This document shows positions 1-8,080 of a DNA stretch of 64,000 nucleotides, piece after piece. The stretch spans positions 1 to 64,000 of the forward strand of contig CAJOMJ010000017.1 in the NCBI GenBank assembly GCA_905235505.1, given 5' to 3'. The notes beneath the pieces were generated by a model. That model saw only the letters and a program-made list of their open reading frames with translations, was not told the DNA's origin and did not search any database. This DNA is from Paludibacteraceae bacterium. GTDB taxonomy: Bacteria > Bacteroidota > Bacteroidia > Bacteroidales > Paludibacteraceae. Both the position numbers and the translations under genes were made by a program. The first letter of the stretch is position 1. Every line of letters begins with the position of its first letter.

Positions 1-446
1 ATTATGTAACGAACAAGTATAGAGCAGATGCTTGGAGTATCTTGGAGCAATCGGGCGTTGTATTCCTGCCTGTAGCCGGTGCCCGTGTGGACATGGGTGC
101 AGGGGCACAGATAATGCTGGTAGGGCAATACGGAGCCTATCATACCTCCACGTTAGCAACAGGAGGAATTGACCCGGATGCCTATTTTGTTGGTTTGGGA
201 GCAACAATTATGGATATTGAAGGCGGTGCTACCATACAAGGTGTGCCGGTTAAAGACGGCGGTTGCTCGGTTCGCTTGGTGCGCAATGTATCGGCAAGCG
301 AGATATCCACAGGTATAGAGGACATTGCAGAACAAGGCTCAAAAGAAGACGGGCGGGCACAGAAACTGCTTCTGCCCAACGGCGAGATACGTATTCTGCT
401 TCCGGACGGCACAATATATAATGTGTTAGGAGTGAAGAGCCGCTAA
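1..446 (+). CDS. C-terminal part of a FISUMP-type (Fibrobacter succinogenes major paralogous domain) surface protein, 5' end outside window
   Basis: The frame is open from base 3 with no start, so only about 147 residues of the C-terminus are present. The segment with SVRLVRN followed by a short tail is typical of the end of FISUMP domains found in secreted or surface proteins of Bacteroidota and Fibrobacter. The last 30 residues (LPNGEIRILLPDGTIYNVLG) resemble the short C-terminal tag that ends many Bacteroidales secreted proteins of this type. The ligand and role are unknown. The family call rests on motif memory only, so it is moderate. Confidence 0.55.
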   Translation, partial: YVTNKYRADAWSILEQSGVVFLPVAGARVDMGAGAQIMLVGQYGAYHTSTLATGGIDPDAYFVGLGATIMDIEGGATIQGVPVKDGGCSVRLVRNVSASEISTGIEDIAEQGSKEDGRAQKLLLPNGEIRILLPDGTIYNVLGVKSR

Positions 447-484
447 TAGAGAGCGCTGAAACACCAATATGTTAATAAACGGTG

Positions 485-520
485 AGAAGGTTGCCTGTCA
501 CAGGTGACCTTCTTGCTTAT
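485..520 (+). terminator. Probable hairpin terminator after the FISUMP gene
   Basis: AGAAGGT (485-491) pairs with ACCTTCT (507-513). Inner CCTG/CAGG pairing makes a nearly continuous stem with a small internal loop, followed by a T-rich stretch. It lies 40 bp after the stop codon. Confidence 0.5.
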
Positions 521-580
521 TGAAACCTCCTTACTGATTCTGCAGTTTGATGCTGAACATGCCCCATTTTTGATTAAGGG

Positions 581-611
581 TTGCGGCTGAAAATAATTTA
601 TATTATCTTTG
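581..611 (+). promoter_or_regulatory. Bacteroidota-type promoter for the SIR2-TIR/STAND pair
   Basis: A TATCTTTG -7 box at 604-611 has a TTG element about 20 bp upstream (581-583). The start codon of the TIR gene follows 48 bp later. No further promoter is visible between the two downstream genes, so they are likely co-transcribed. Confidence 0.7.
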
Positions 612-658
612 CACTCGGAAAAGTATGGTGTTTTTAAGAATAATATATTCACTATAGT

Positions 659-2131
659 ATGGCAGAGAAGAAGTTCAGTTTGGATGCTTTGATAGGCAAA
701 GCTGCTCCCGAAACGACAGAAGTGCAGCAGTCGCTGAGTTGGAACAAGTTGGCTGATGATTGCATAGCAGGCAATTATGTGCTGATACTTGGTCCTGAAG
801 CAATGCTAAGTCTCAATCAGGAGCAAGAGGAGCTGCATAAGGCAAATGGTAACAGCGAAAAGCTTATATCCGGTCTGATGAGCGAATATAAAAGTCAGGA
901 GTCTTTGCGCGAACACGGATTCTTTCGTGCGGGTCAAACAGCATACGAGGACATTTGTGATACGCTTTATCTGATTAGAGATGCAATGAATGTGAGCGAT
1001 ATGGAGCCTTCGTTGCGTAGTATGATGCAGATAAGGAGAACTGTAGGTGAGGGTATTGAAGTGGCATTGCGCTGTTTCCCTATTGTTATAACCACAACCT
1101 ATGACCCTTACATTGAACTGCTTATGCGGGATATATGGGGAGAGCGCCTGCAAGTAAAAAATATATACGACACCGGCAGCGATCGTGATATACAGATGGT
1201 GAACAATGAGTATAAGACTTTGGAGCCTGTTCTGTATTATGCCTTTGGAAAGGCTGAGTATATGCGTCGTGAGAACAATGTGGTGCGTAGGCCATTCACA
1301 ATAACGGATAATGACAAACTGCTCATAGTTGACCAATGGCTCAGAAATCCTCCAAGAAACTTGAAACAACTACTGAGTGAGAAACGAACGCTTGCAATAG
1401 GTTGCAAGTACGATGACTGGCTCTTCCGCATGCTTTGGTATATATGGCGCGGGAGTGTAAAGAACCTGAGCGGGGGCGAAGTGATACTTGATTTCTCAAC
1501 TGCAGAAGAGGCGGAAGACAAACAGCTCAAGAACTATCTGAGAGTGGAGAGAATCTCGTTCTTTGAGAATGCACGTGAGTTCATGCGGACTCTGACGGAG
1601 AAGATTGGTGAACGCTTCGTTCAGACGAAGCAGGATATGCAAGGTGTGCAGCCTCTAAGAAAAGACAGGTGGGAGGATGATGGTGTGTTTCTCTCGTATG
1701 CAAGTGAAGACTTCCTGATAGTAAGGAAGATATATGAGCGCCTGACGGCTCTTGGCTATAATGTATGGATGGATGTCAGGTTGGAGAGTGGCGATGAATA
1801 CAACAAGCGTATTGAGAATGCCATCAATTCATGCAAAATCTTTATGCCTATTATCTCAAAGCAGACAGAGCAGATACTGCTCACAGAAGAAGGTAAGCAG
1901 AGATATTTCTACAAAGACGAGTGGATGCTTGCCCGGAAACGAATAGAGACAGAGACTAATCTCGGCAAACGGGTGATGCGTGTATTGCCTGTGCTGACCG
2001 AGGAAATCAATGTTAATAAGACAGAAGCTGCAATTCCTAAATTCATACAGGATATTCATTGCTTCGACCTGAGTGCAAGGAAGATAGATGTGCTTGCCGA
2101 GAATGTGCAAAGGCTGATATCTATATCATAG
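659..2131 (+). CDS. SIR2-like / TIR domain protein, putative NADase effector
   Basis: This 490-residue protein has two parts. Residues about 28-320 resemble the SIR2-like fold: VLILGPEAM near 41-49 in place of the GAG loop, TTTYD at 145-149 in place of TTNYD, and AFG at 195-197 in place of LHG. The usual Asn and His are therefore absent and this half is probably not a deacylase or NADase. Residues about 342-485 are a TIR domain starting with VFLSYASEDF. It has a Glu at 421 (YKDEW) in the position of the catalytic Glu of NAD-cleaving TIR domains. The protein has no signal peptide or membrane segment. The next gene, 35 bp downstream on the same strand, encodes a STAND ATPase, which suggests a sensor/effector pair. 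NAD cleavage is inferred from the family, not shown. Confidence 0.75.
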   Translation: MAEKKFSLDALIGKAAPETTEVQQSLSWNKLADDCIAGNYVLILGPEAMLSLNQEQEELHKANGNSEKLISGLMSEYKSQESLREHGFFRAGQTAYEDICDTLYLIRDAMNVSDMEPSLRSMMQIRRTVGEGIEVALRCFPIVITTTYDPYIELLMRDIWGERLQVKNIYDTGSDRDIQMVNNEYKTLEPVLYYAFGKAEYMRRENNVVRRPFTITDNDKLLIVDQWLRNPPRNLKQLLSEKRTLAIGCKYDDWLFRMLWYIWRGSVKNLSGGEVILDFSTAEEAEDKQLKNYLRVERISFFENAREFMRTLTEKIGERFVQTKQDMQGVQPLRKDRWEDDGVFLSYASEDFLIVRKIYERLTALGYNVWMDVRLESGDEYNKRIENAINSCKIFMPIISKQTEQILLTEEGKQRYFYKDEWMLARKRIETETNLGKRVMRVLPVLTEEINVNKTEAAIPKFIQDIHCFDLSARKIDVLAENVQRLISIS

Positions 2132-2166
2132 TCTAACCATTATAACTATAGCAACCTCTCATCAAT

Positions 2167-5100
2167 ATGATACAGAATAATAATCCGTGGCCGGGCGTGA
2201 TGTCGTATCAGATACCGGGTGCGACCGACAAAGAGTATGTCTTCTGTGGCAGAAACCAGACTGTAGAAGATTTTTTGCCACTTGTAGAACGGTATGATAT
2301 GACTACACTATATGGCAAGTCAGGCGTAGGCAAGACGTCCTTTCTTAATGCCGGTATATTTCCCGAACTGCAACGTGAAGGCTTTCTTCCTATATATATT
2401 CGTCTCGGTTTGAAGTCGGCAACTGACGAGACAACTTTTGCCCAGACTATAGTAGAGTCGCTCGCAGAGCAGATGGATGCTTATAGTATGATAGATTATG
2501 ACTGGCGGGACAAGGCAGAGGGGGCGAAGTCGGATTATCTTTGGCGCTATTTCCATACACATCGTTTCAAGGCAGTGGATTCAGATGGGGATTTTCAGAC
2601 ACCGGTCATTATCCTTGACCAGTTTGAAGAGGTGTTCGGGTTCGGAGAGCAGAATACGGGCGTGCTTCTCAAGCAACTATACGAACTGATAGCAGATAAT
2701 CTCAGTCTGCCATCGGCAGAAGGGTGGTTTGCTGACACTACAGTCCGTATCATCATCTCTATCAGGGAAGACTACCTGTTTTATCTTGAAGACAACATCG
2801 ACCGTCTGCATCTGCCCGTCTTGAAGGATAATCGTTATCGTCTGCGTCCCATGAGTAAGGAGGAGGCAACTGATGTTGTGCTTTTGCCGGGAAGAGAGTT
2901 TATAAAAGAAGATGAGCAGGAAAAAGTCGCTCAGAACATTGTCAATGCGGCACTTCAGCAGGGCGGTGAGGTAAACTCTCTGATGTTGTCGCTTATATGT
3001 CATCAGTTGTACGAACAACTTAAGACAGGAGAGAAGATAACGGCTCAGATGACCACCTCTGTGGACACATCGTTGCAAGATTACTATAAGGAGGCGGTCA
3101 GTGGTCTGCCCGAGTTGGAGAGAGAATATATTGAGAACTATCTTGTGCGTGATGAGCACAGACGAAGAGTTGACTATAGAGATTTCTTAGACAATGTGCC
3201 GCATGGAGAGTATCTCTTAGGAGAAATATCCAAGCCGACTACTGATGACTCATCTAAAGAACTGACAAACAAGAAATACAAGTTGCTCAGCCGTATCCAG
3301 GCAAGTGGGGAAGACTATCAAATAGAGATAGTGCATGACCAATTCGCACGAGTCATAACACAGATGCGCCGCGAGATGAGGCTCGAGCGCGAACGGCAGA
3401 GAAGACAACGATTCATTGAGTTCTCAAAGAAAGCGGGTGTGATTGCGGGACTCCTGCTATTCATTGCATTGCTACTCATAGTGATGTATTACCCTAAGAA
3501 AGTGACACTCGAAGACTGCCTTATAAAGGAATCCGGAGGTTACATTATATCCGATGCTCAAGATGCTGAGAGTGAGGATGGGGTGTTTCATCTCAACAAT
3601 GTCAAGGTGGGTACTAATGCCTTTCGCGGAAACAGAAACATCAAAACCTTGTATGTCGGTTCAGATGTTCAAATAGACCGATATGCTTTCGATGATTGCC
3701 TCAATCTGGAGAAGATTGTGTTCACGGGGAAAAATATAAAGATAAATGCAGGAGCATTTGGTTCGCAAAGTAAGGTAAAAAATATAGTAGTAACCAAAGA
3801 GGCAGAGTTTAGTGAGTATGAAAACAGCTCATGGGAGTTTCCTAATCTTGAACTCATAGAAGTGGAGCAAGGTAACGAACAATGTGTGCTCGATCCTACA
3901 GGTGAGGCCATGATGATTCGTATGGATGGGATGTATAACGGATTGATAGTTAACGATTATCATGCAAAATTACCGAGGGCATGGAAGCCTCTCATAGATA
4001 ACTATCATGACAATTACATCTGGTGCGATACTATCAATCTATTGGATTTGGTACGAGATGGATATCAAAATAAAGACAAATACTGGTATCTTGTGGACCA
4101 CACGCAGGAAAAATTCCCCCAAGAAGTATATGACAAATTTCATGTCGGCAAGAAGGGGACTATACCAAATTTTGGTAAGCATGTCCTTATAGCCGATTTG
4201 AGTAAGATTGATTCTATTCCGGGATTTATGTTTCATCGTAGCGAACTCCGATGGATAAAGGCACCGGAGGCAAAGGTGATAGGTCACCTGGCATTCTATG
4301 AAAGTAAGCACCTAAGAGAATATGACTTCCCGAATGTGGTTTATACTTATCAGAATATATTTAGAGGTTGCAAACATATGAATGAGATTGTGTTTCCATC
4401 TCTTGAGAATACCTATGATTTATCTCTTTCACTCCAAAATCGTGTGAAGAGAATCTACTTGCCCAATCTCAGAATCTTGAACTCCAGAGCATTGTCAATG
4501 GATACCATCAGTAAAGTTATTCTTCCATCTGTGGATTCAATTAATGAAGATGCATTCTGGAGATGGGCTATTGACAGCTTGTATATAACACCTCGTGCCA
4601 AACTGCAGTGTGAGAAATTCTTGAGTAAACAGTTTAAAGAAGCAAGAAGTGATATTGATACACTTTGCCTGTTTGTGCATGTAGGCTTGAAAACCTCATA
4701 TACTCTCAAGGAACTACTGCAGGAAGATAATAAAGTGCCCTTCTACAATAATATGTATATAAAACAACTCATCATTGCTGAAGATGACACTGCGGACTAT
4801 CGTTTTGATGCCGACAACTATTTGGAAAGAATAATCTGCTCACCGAAGAATAAGAAATATTTCGTTCTAAATAACACGCTATACAAACATGGAGAATGGA
4901 CACCTGTTATATTTGCTCAGAATAGTAAACAAGTGGTGTTTCTTGACTATAAACGGGCAGAACACTCTTATTATCTGAAGGAAAAAGATAATGTTGAGAC
5001 TATAATACTTAACTATAAGTGGGATATACGCCTGTTGAATTTTGCAGATACTAAAAATGATATTCTCATATTGTTCCCATACGGAAGTGAGAGTTTCATG

Positions 5101-6201
5101 GAGGGGCTGAACGATTTGCCCAAGAATATTCATATAAAAGAAGTGAGTCTGGTGCGCAGTATGTGGTATTATTTCAAGTTCAGTTCTCTGTTGGACTGCG
5201 TGAAGTATCCATGGTTACCTGTATTGCTTTTGATTTTGGCATGTATGATAGGTTCATGGCCACTGATACGCAAGCAGGTTGTTTGGCGCAGCAAGCAGAT
5301 GTGGATATACGCTGCGTTCTATATAGTGATGGTGTTGATAGGGTGGTTTGTAACTGTTAGTACGCCAATACATTATATCCCAAATTTATGGCTAAGATAT
5401 GTATGGACAGTGCTCGGTTTTATTGTGGCAATGAGTTTTGCACGCATGCTCAGTAAGTCCGAATTGAAAGCTATAGAAGTGCTGAACGTGTTTCTGAATG
5501 TGCTCATAACACTATTGTCTGCATATTTCGTATTGAAGATTGCTAATGATTACCGTGATCCTAAACTTGGCAATATATCAGATGTGTCTGTTTTATTTGG
5601 ATTGATAGTGGTTGTAGTGATAAAGTTAGTGGTACGCAGATGGGTGCCACTTCAGAAGCGTCAATTGTATTCAAAGAGACATGTGTATTTTGGTTTGCTG
5701 TCATTGATATCTATCATATATGGAATAACATTCTTTTTGGCATTTTATAAAGATAATAGTTTTATAGGAATCCTGTTCCAGATTATAGGTGTGATATTGC
5801 CGTTGGGAGCAGTCTTCTTGATATATAAACATCGTCGAATTGACAAACAGATGGCTTTTGTCTTGAGAAAGTATGCAGAGAGTCGTCAATTGGTGATGGG
5901 TAGTGACCTGAAATTCCTGTCAGATAAACTTACCCAAAAGAGAATGAGGGTGGTTTTTGGGGTGATAGTTGCTTATATAGTGGAATTCTACGTACTCCTC
6001 TTCATTTCTGCTGAATCAAATATAAACATAACGGATAATGGGATTGGCGTAATAATATATAGTTCTTGCATTCTTGGAATTGTTATAGCAGAAAATATAC
6101 TCAGTCAAAAACACCTTAAATATAAGGATATAGTAAAGCAATACAAGGCAGAGGAGAAACTGATGGAGGAAATCATCAAAGAGGAACAAACTATCCAATA
6201 A
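2167..6201 (+). CDS. STAND-type (nSTAND1-like) NTPase with BspA-like leucine-rich repeats and a multi-pass membrane tail
   Basis: This is a 1344-residue protein. The N-terminus has a conserved start (FCGR near 26-29), a Walker A loop GKSGVGKTS at 50-58, a Walker B strand VIILDQFEEVF at 147-157 and an SIRED sensor motif, all typical of novel STAND ATPases. A single hydrophobic helix spans about 423-444. Residues about 450-980 look like LRR_5/BspA-type repeats (patterns such as AFRGNRNIKTLYV and AFDDCLNLEKIVF). From about 1013 to 1330 there are roughly nine further hydrophobic helices. It lacks an obvious effector domain of its own. The TIR gene directly upstream could supply it. If the ATPase is cytosolic, the repeats would lie outside the inner membrane. 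Function is inferred from architecture and no close relative is recognised. Confidence 0.7.
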   Translation: MIQNNNPWPGVMSYQIPGATDKEYVFCGRNQTVEDFLPLVERYDMTTLYGKSGVGKTSFLNAGIFPELQREGFLPIYIRLGLKSATDETTFAQTIVESLAEQMDAYSMIDYDWRDKAEGAKSDYLWRYFHTHRFKAVDSDGDFQTPVIILDQFEEVFGFGEQNTGVLLKQLYELIADNLSLPSAEGWFADTTVRIIISIREDYLFYLEDNIDRLHLPVLKDNRYRLRPMSKEEATDVVLLPGREFIKEDEQEKVAQNIVNAALQQGGEVNSLMLSLICHQLYEQLKTGEKITAQMTTSVDTSLQDYYKEAVSGLPELEREYIENYLVRDEHRRRVDYRDFLDNVPHGEYLLGEISKPTTDDSSKELTNKKYKLLSRIQASGEDYQIEIVHDQFARVITQMRREMRLERERQRRQRFIEFSKKAGVIAGLLLFIALLLIVMYYPKKVTLEDCLIKESGGYIISDAQDAESEDGVFHLNNVKVGTNAFRGNRNIKTLYVGSDVQIDRYAFDDCLNLEKIVFTGKNIKINAGAFGSQSKVKNIVVTKEAEFSEYENSSWEFPNLELIEVEQGNEQCVLDPTGEAMMIRMDGMYNGLIVNDYHAKLPRAWKPLIDNYHDNYIWCDTINLLDLVRDGYQNKDKYWYLVDHTQEKFPQEVYDKFHVGKKGTIPNFGKHVLIADLSKIDSIPGFMFHRSELRWIKAPEAKVIGHLAFYESKHLREYDFPNVVYTYQNIFRGCKHMNEIVFPSLENTYDLSLSLQNRVKRIYLPNLRILNSRALSMDTISKVILPSVDSINEDAFWRWAIDSLYITPRAKLQCEKFLSKQFKEARSDIDTLCLFVHVGLKTSYTLKELLQEDNKVPFYNNMYIKQLIIAEDDTADYRFDADNYLERIICSPKNKKYFVLNNTLYKHGEWTPVIFAQNSKQVVFLDYKRAEHSYYLKEKDNVETIILNYKWDIRLLNFADTKNDILILFPYGSESFMEGLNDLPKNIHIKEVSLVRSMWYYFKFSSLLDCVKYPWLPVLLLILACMIGSWPLIRKQVVWRSKQMWIYAAFYIVMVLIGWFVTVSTPIHYIPNLWLRYVWTVLGFIVAMSFARMLSKSELKAIEVLNVFLNVLITLLSAYFVLKIANDYRDPKLGNISDVSVLFGLIVVVVIKLVVRRWVPLQKRQLYSKRHVYFGLLSLISIIYGITFFLAFYKDNSFIGILFQIIGVILPLGAVFLIYKHRRIDKQMAFVLRKYAESRQLVMGSDLKFLSDKLTQKRMRVVFGVIVAYIVEFYVLLFISAESNINITDNGIGVIIYSSCILGIVIAENILSQKHLKYKDIVKQYKAEEKLMEEIIKEEQTIQ

Positions 6202-6230
6202 ACCCCATACTCACTCATTCGTGCCTCTAC

Positions 6231-6261
6231 CCTAAGCTCACCCTAAGCTCAAGCCATGTGT
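6231..6261 (+). repeat. 11-bp period repeat, copy 1 of a 28-nt dispersed sequence
   Basis: CCTAAGCTCAC is repeated head to tail and leads into AAGCCATGTGT. The 28 bases at 6234-6261 recur exactly at 52211-52238, inside an acetyltransferase gene. It lies in the 3' flank of the STAND gene. Confidence 0.85.
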
Positions 6262-6296
6262 ATGCTTACTGTAAGCCGACAGAGCGAGTGGTGCGA

Positions 6297-6336
6297 GTGG
6301 TTTAGAGTGGTTTAGAGTGGTTTAGAATGGTTTAGA
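6297..6336 (+). repeat. 10-bp tandem array (GTGGTTTAGA), four units
   Basis: Units at 6297, 6307, 6317 and 6327. The fourth reads ATGGTTTAGA and is followed by GTTG. The same order of variants recurs at 6674-6723. The 550-bp gap 6202-6751 holds these arrays, one promoter and A/T-rich filler. I see no gene or RNA in it. Confidence 0.9.
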
Positions 6337-6444
6337 GTTGTGAAAATGTACGTTTTGTTATATGTGGCTTACAAAATGACACTGTTTTTATAAGAAAAAT
6401 GATACTATTATTCATTTTAGGGTAATGGTATGGGAATTTTTTAT

Positions 6445-6452
6445 TATCTTTG
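6445..6452 (+). promoter_or_regulatory. Bacteroidota -7 box upstream of the lipid operon
   Basis: TATCTTTG lies about 300 bp before the first gene of the lipid operon. If it is the operon promoter, the transcript has a long leader that includes the second 10-bp array. Confidence 0.5.
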
Positions 6453-6673
6453 CAGGCTCAATTGTGTGAGTGGTGCGGATTGATTAGAATGAAAAAGTAA
6501 AAATGAAAAATGAAAAAAAGCACTAAATAAGAGTCATACAGGGTTCGAAAGTCTTACCTACTGAATAATGGTTGCGCCTTTCTTCAGGAACGTATATCAT
6601 CGTACTCTCTCTCAAGCATCGTACAACGCTTTTTTAATTATTACTTTTTAATTTTTAATTTTTAATTGTGCGG

Positions 6674-6733
6674 GTGGTTTAGAGTGGTTTAGAGTGGTTT
6701 AGAATGGTTTAGAGTGGTTTAGAGTTGTTTAAC
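6674..6733 (+). repeat. 10-bp tandem array (GTGGTTTAGA), five units plus a degenerate sixth
   Basis: Units begin at 6674, 6684, 6694, 6704 (the ATGG variant) and 6714, followed by GTTGTTTAAC. The array ends 18 bp before the likely ATG of the acyltransferase, so it lies in the leader of that mRNA. Confidence 0.9.
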
Positions 6734-6751
6734 ATAAAAAAAAGAAACAGT

Positions 6752-8074
6752 ATGTCAGAAAAGAAATCGTATATCGGGACACCTTTTTACAGGCTGTTCA
6801 AGCGTTATGTTCGTTTTGTTAACGACCGTATATTGTTCCGTCATATATATTATATTGATAAAGAAAATCTACCCGAACTCGGCAAACCCTGCATGATTGT
6901 GAGCAATCATCAGAATGGTGCCAACGACCCTATCTTATTTTTGCTTGGACTTGAGAACGAAACTCATCCATACGTCTTGGCACGCGGAGATGTTTTCGAA
7001 GTGAACTCTGTTCTTTCCAAGATATTCTATTGGATAGGCATGATACCTGTCTATCGTCTTGCATACGAAGGCGAGGAGAGCCTGAAAAAGAATGAAGATA
7101 CGATGCGTTTCGCGGGCGATGAGATGCTCAAGGGTAACAGACTGATACTATTCCCTGAAGCCGATCATCAGAACAAACGCTGGTTGGACACTTTCCGGTA
7201 TGGATACACACGTCTTGCTTTCGAAGCCGCTGAACGTGATAATTTTGAACATGATATTATCATTCTCCCGTGTGCTCACCATTATAGCAGTTATTTCGGG
7301 TTGAAGGATGATGTCATGATCCGTTACGGCAAACCTGTTTCCATTCAGCCATATTATGAGTTGTACAAACAGAAGCCACGTACTGCGCAAAGAGAAGTAA
7401 ACAAAATAGTGCGTCAGCAGGTGGATGATATGATGCTTGATATACGCGACTTGGAGCATTATAATGAGATTGACTGGTTGCGTGAGAGTGAGTATGGAGT
7501 GGAATATTGCAAGAAACAAGGTCTTAATCCCAACTATCTGCCCGACAAACTTAAGAGTGACAAGCTGCTTGTGGAAGAGTTGCAATCGGTTGACTGGGGC
7601 AAGATAGACGAAGTGATAGAAGAGGAGAAGAAGCTCGGACTGACGGAGAAAGACATAATGAACAGAAAAGGGTGGGGCATAACAATACTCTCCATGTTAG
7701 CACAACTCCTGCTTCTGCCGCTTTGGGTCGTGTCGCTCTACCCGAATGCTATACACTACTTTGTGCCACAACGCTTCAAGCCCAACAACGACCCTATGTT
7801 TGAAAACAGCATGACACTCATTGTCCCTGTGTTGATGGGTATTCCTTTCTTCTTCCTGTTAACGGTGCTGGTATGCGGATTGGCATGGGGACTTTGGTGG
7901 CAGTCTATTTTGTGGATGATTCTCGCCCTCTATCCCGGCTCTCTGTTTGCATGGTATGTGGGAAAATGGATGCAGAGTACGTTGCATAACCTCAAGATGC
8001 TTCTGATGCCTAAGAAGATGAAGCAACTGCTGAAACAAAGAAGTGAACTATACAATAATATCAATTCTAAATAA
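6752..8074 (+). CDS. PlsC-like lysophospholipid/ornithine-lipid type acyltransferase, membrane-associated
   Basis: The 440-residue protein starts best at the ATG at 6752 (MSEKKSYIG). An in-frame TTG at 6725 would place the start inside a repeat array. NHQNGAND near residues 53-60 matches the acyltransferase His/Asp block with one extra residue, a spacing I associate with Bacteroidota members. FPEADHQ is the FPEG-like block. The C-terminus has about three hydrophobic helices. It opens an operon with a ketosynthase 6 bp downstream, so it probably transfers the acyl chain made by the cluster onto an acceptor. Substrate unknown. Confidence 0.75.
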   Translation: MSEKKSYIGTPFYRLFKRYVRFVNDRILFRHIYYIDKENLPELGKPCMIVSNHQNGANDPILFLLGLENETHPYVLARGDVFEVNSVLSKIFYWIGMIPVYRLAYEGEESLKKNEDTMRFAGDEMLKGNRLILFPEADHQNKRWLDTFRYGYTRLAFEAAERDNFEHDIIILPCAHHYSSYFGLKDDVMIRYGKPVSIQPYYELYKQKPRTAQREVNKIVRQQVDDMMLDIRDLEHYNEIDWLRESEYGVEYCKKQGLNPNYLPDKLKSDKLLVEELQSVDWGKIDEVIEEEKKLGLTEKDIMNRKGWGITILSMLAQLLLLPLWVVSLYPNAIHYFVPQRFKPNNDPMFENSMTLIVPVLMGIPFFFLLTVLVCGLAWGLWWQSILWMILALYPGSLFAWYVGKWMQSTLHNLKMLLMPKKMKQLLKQRSELYNNINSK

Positions 8075-8080
8075 TTCATA

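Noticed and set aside
806..1369. 187-codon frame on the minus strand
   Set aside because: It lies inside the TIR gene, shows no recognisable domain, and the plus frame has clear motifs.
6538..6560. GGGTTCGAA resembling a tRNA T-loop
   Set aside because: No matching acceptor, D or anticodon stems could be found around it.
6297..6733. Repeat arrays read as a CRISPR
   Set aside because: Units are 10 bp and directly adjacent, with no unique spacers and no cas genes.
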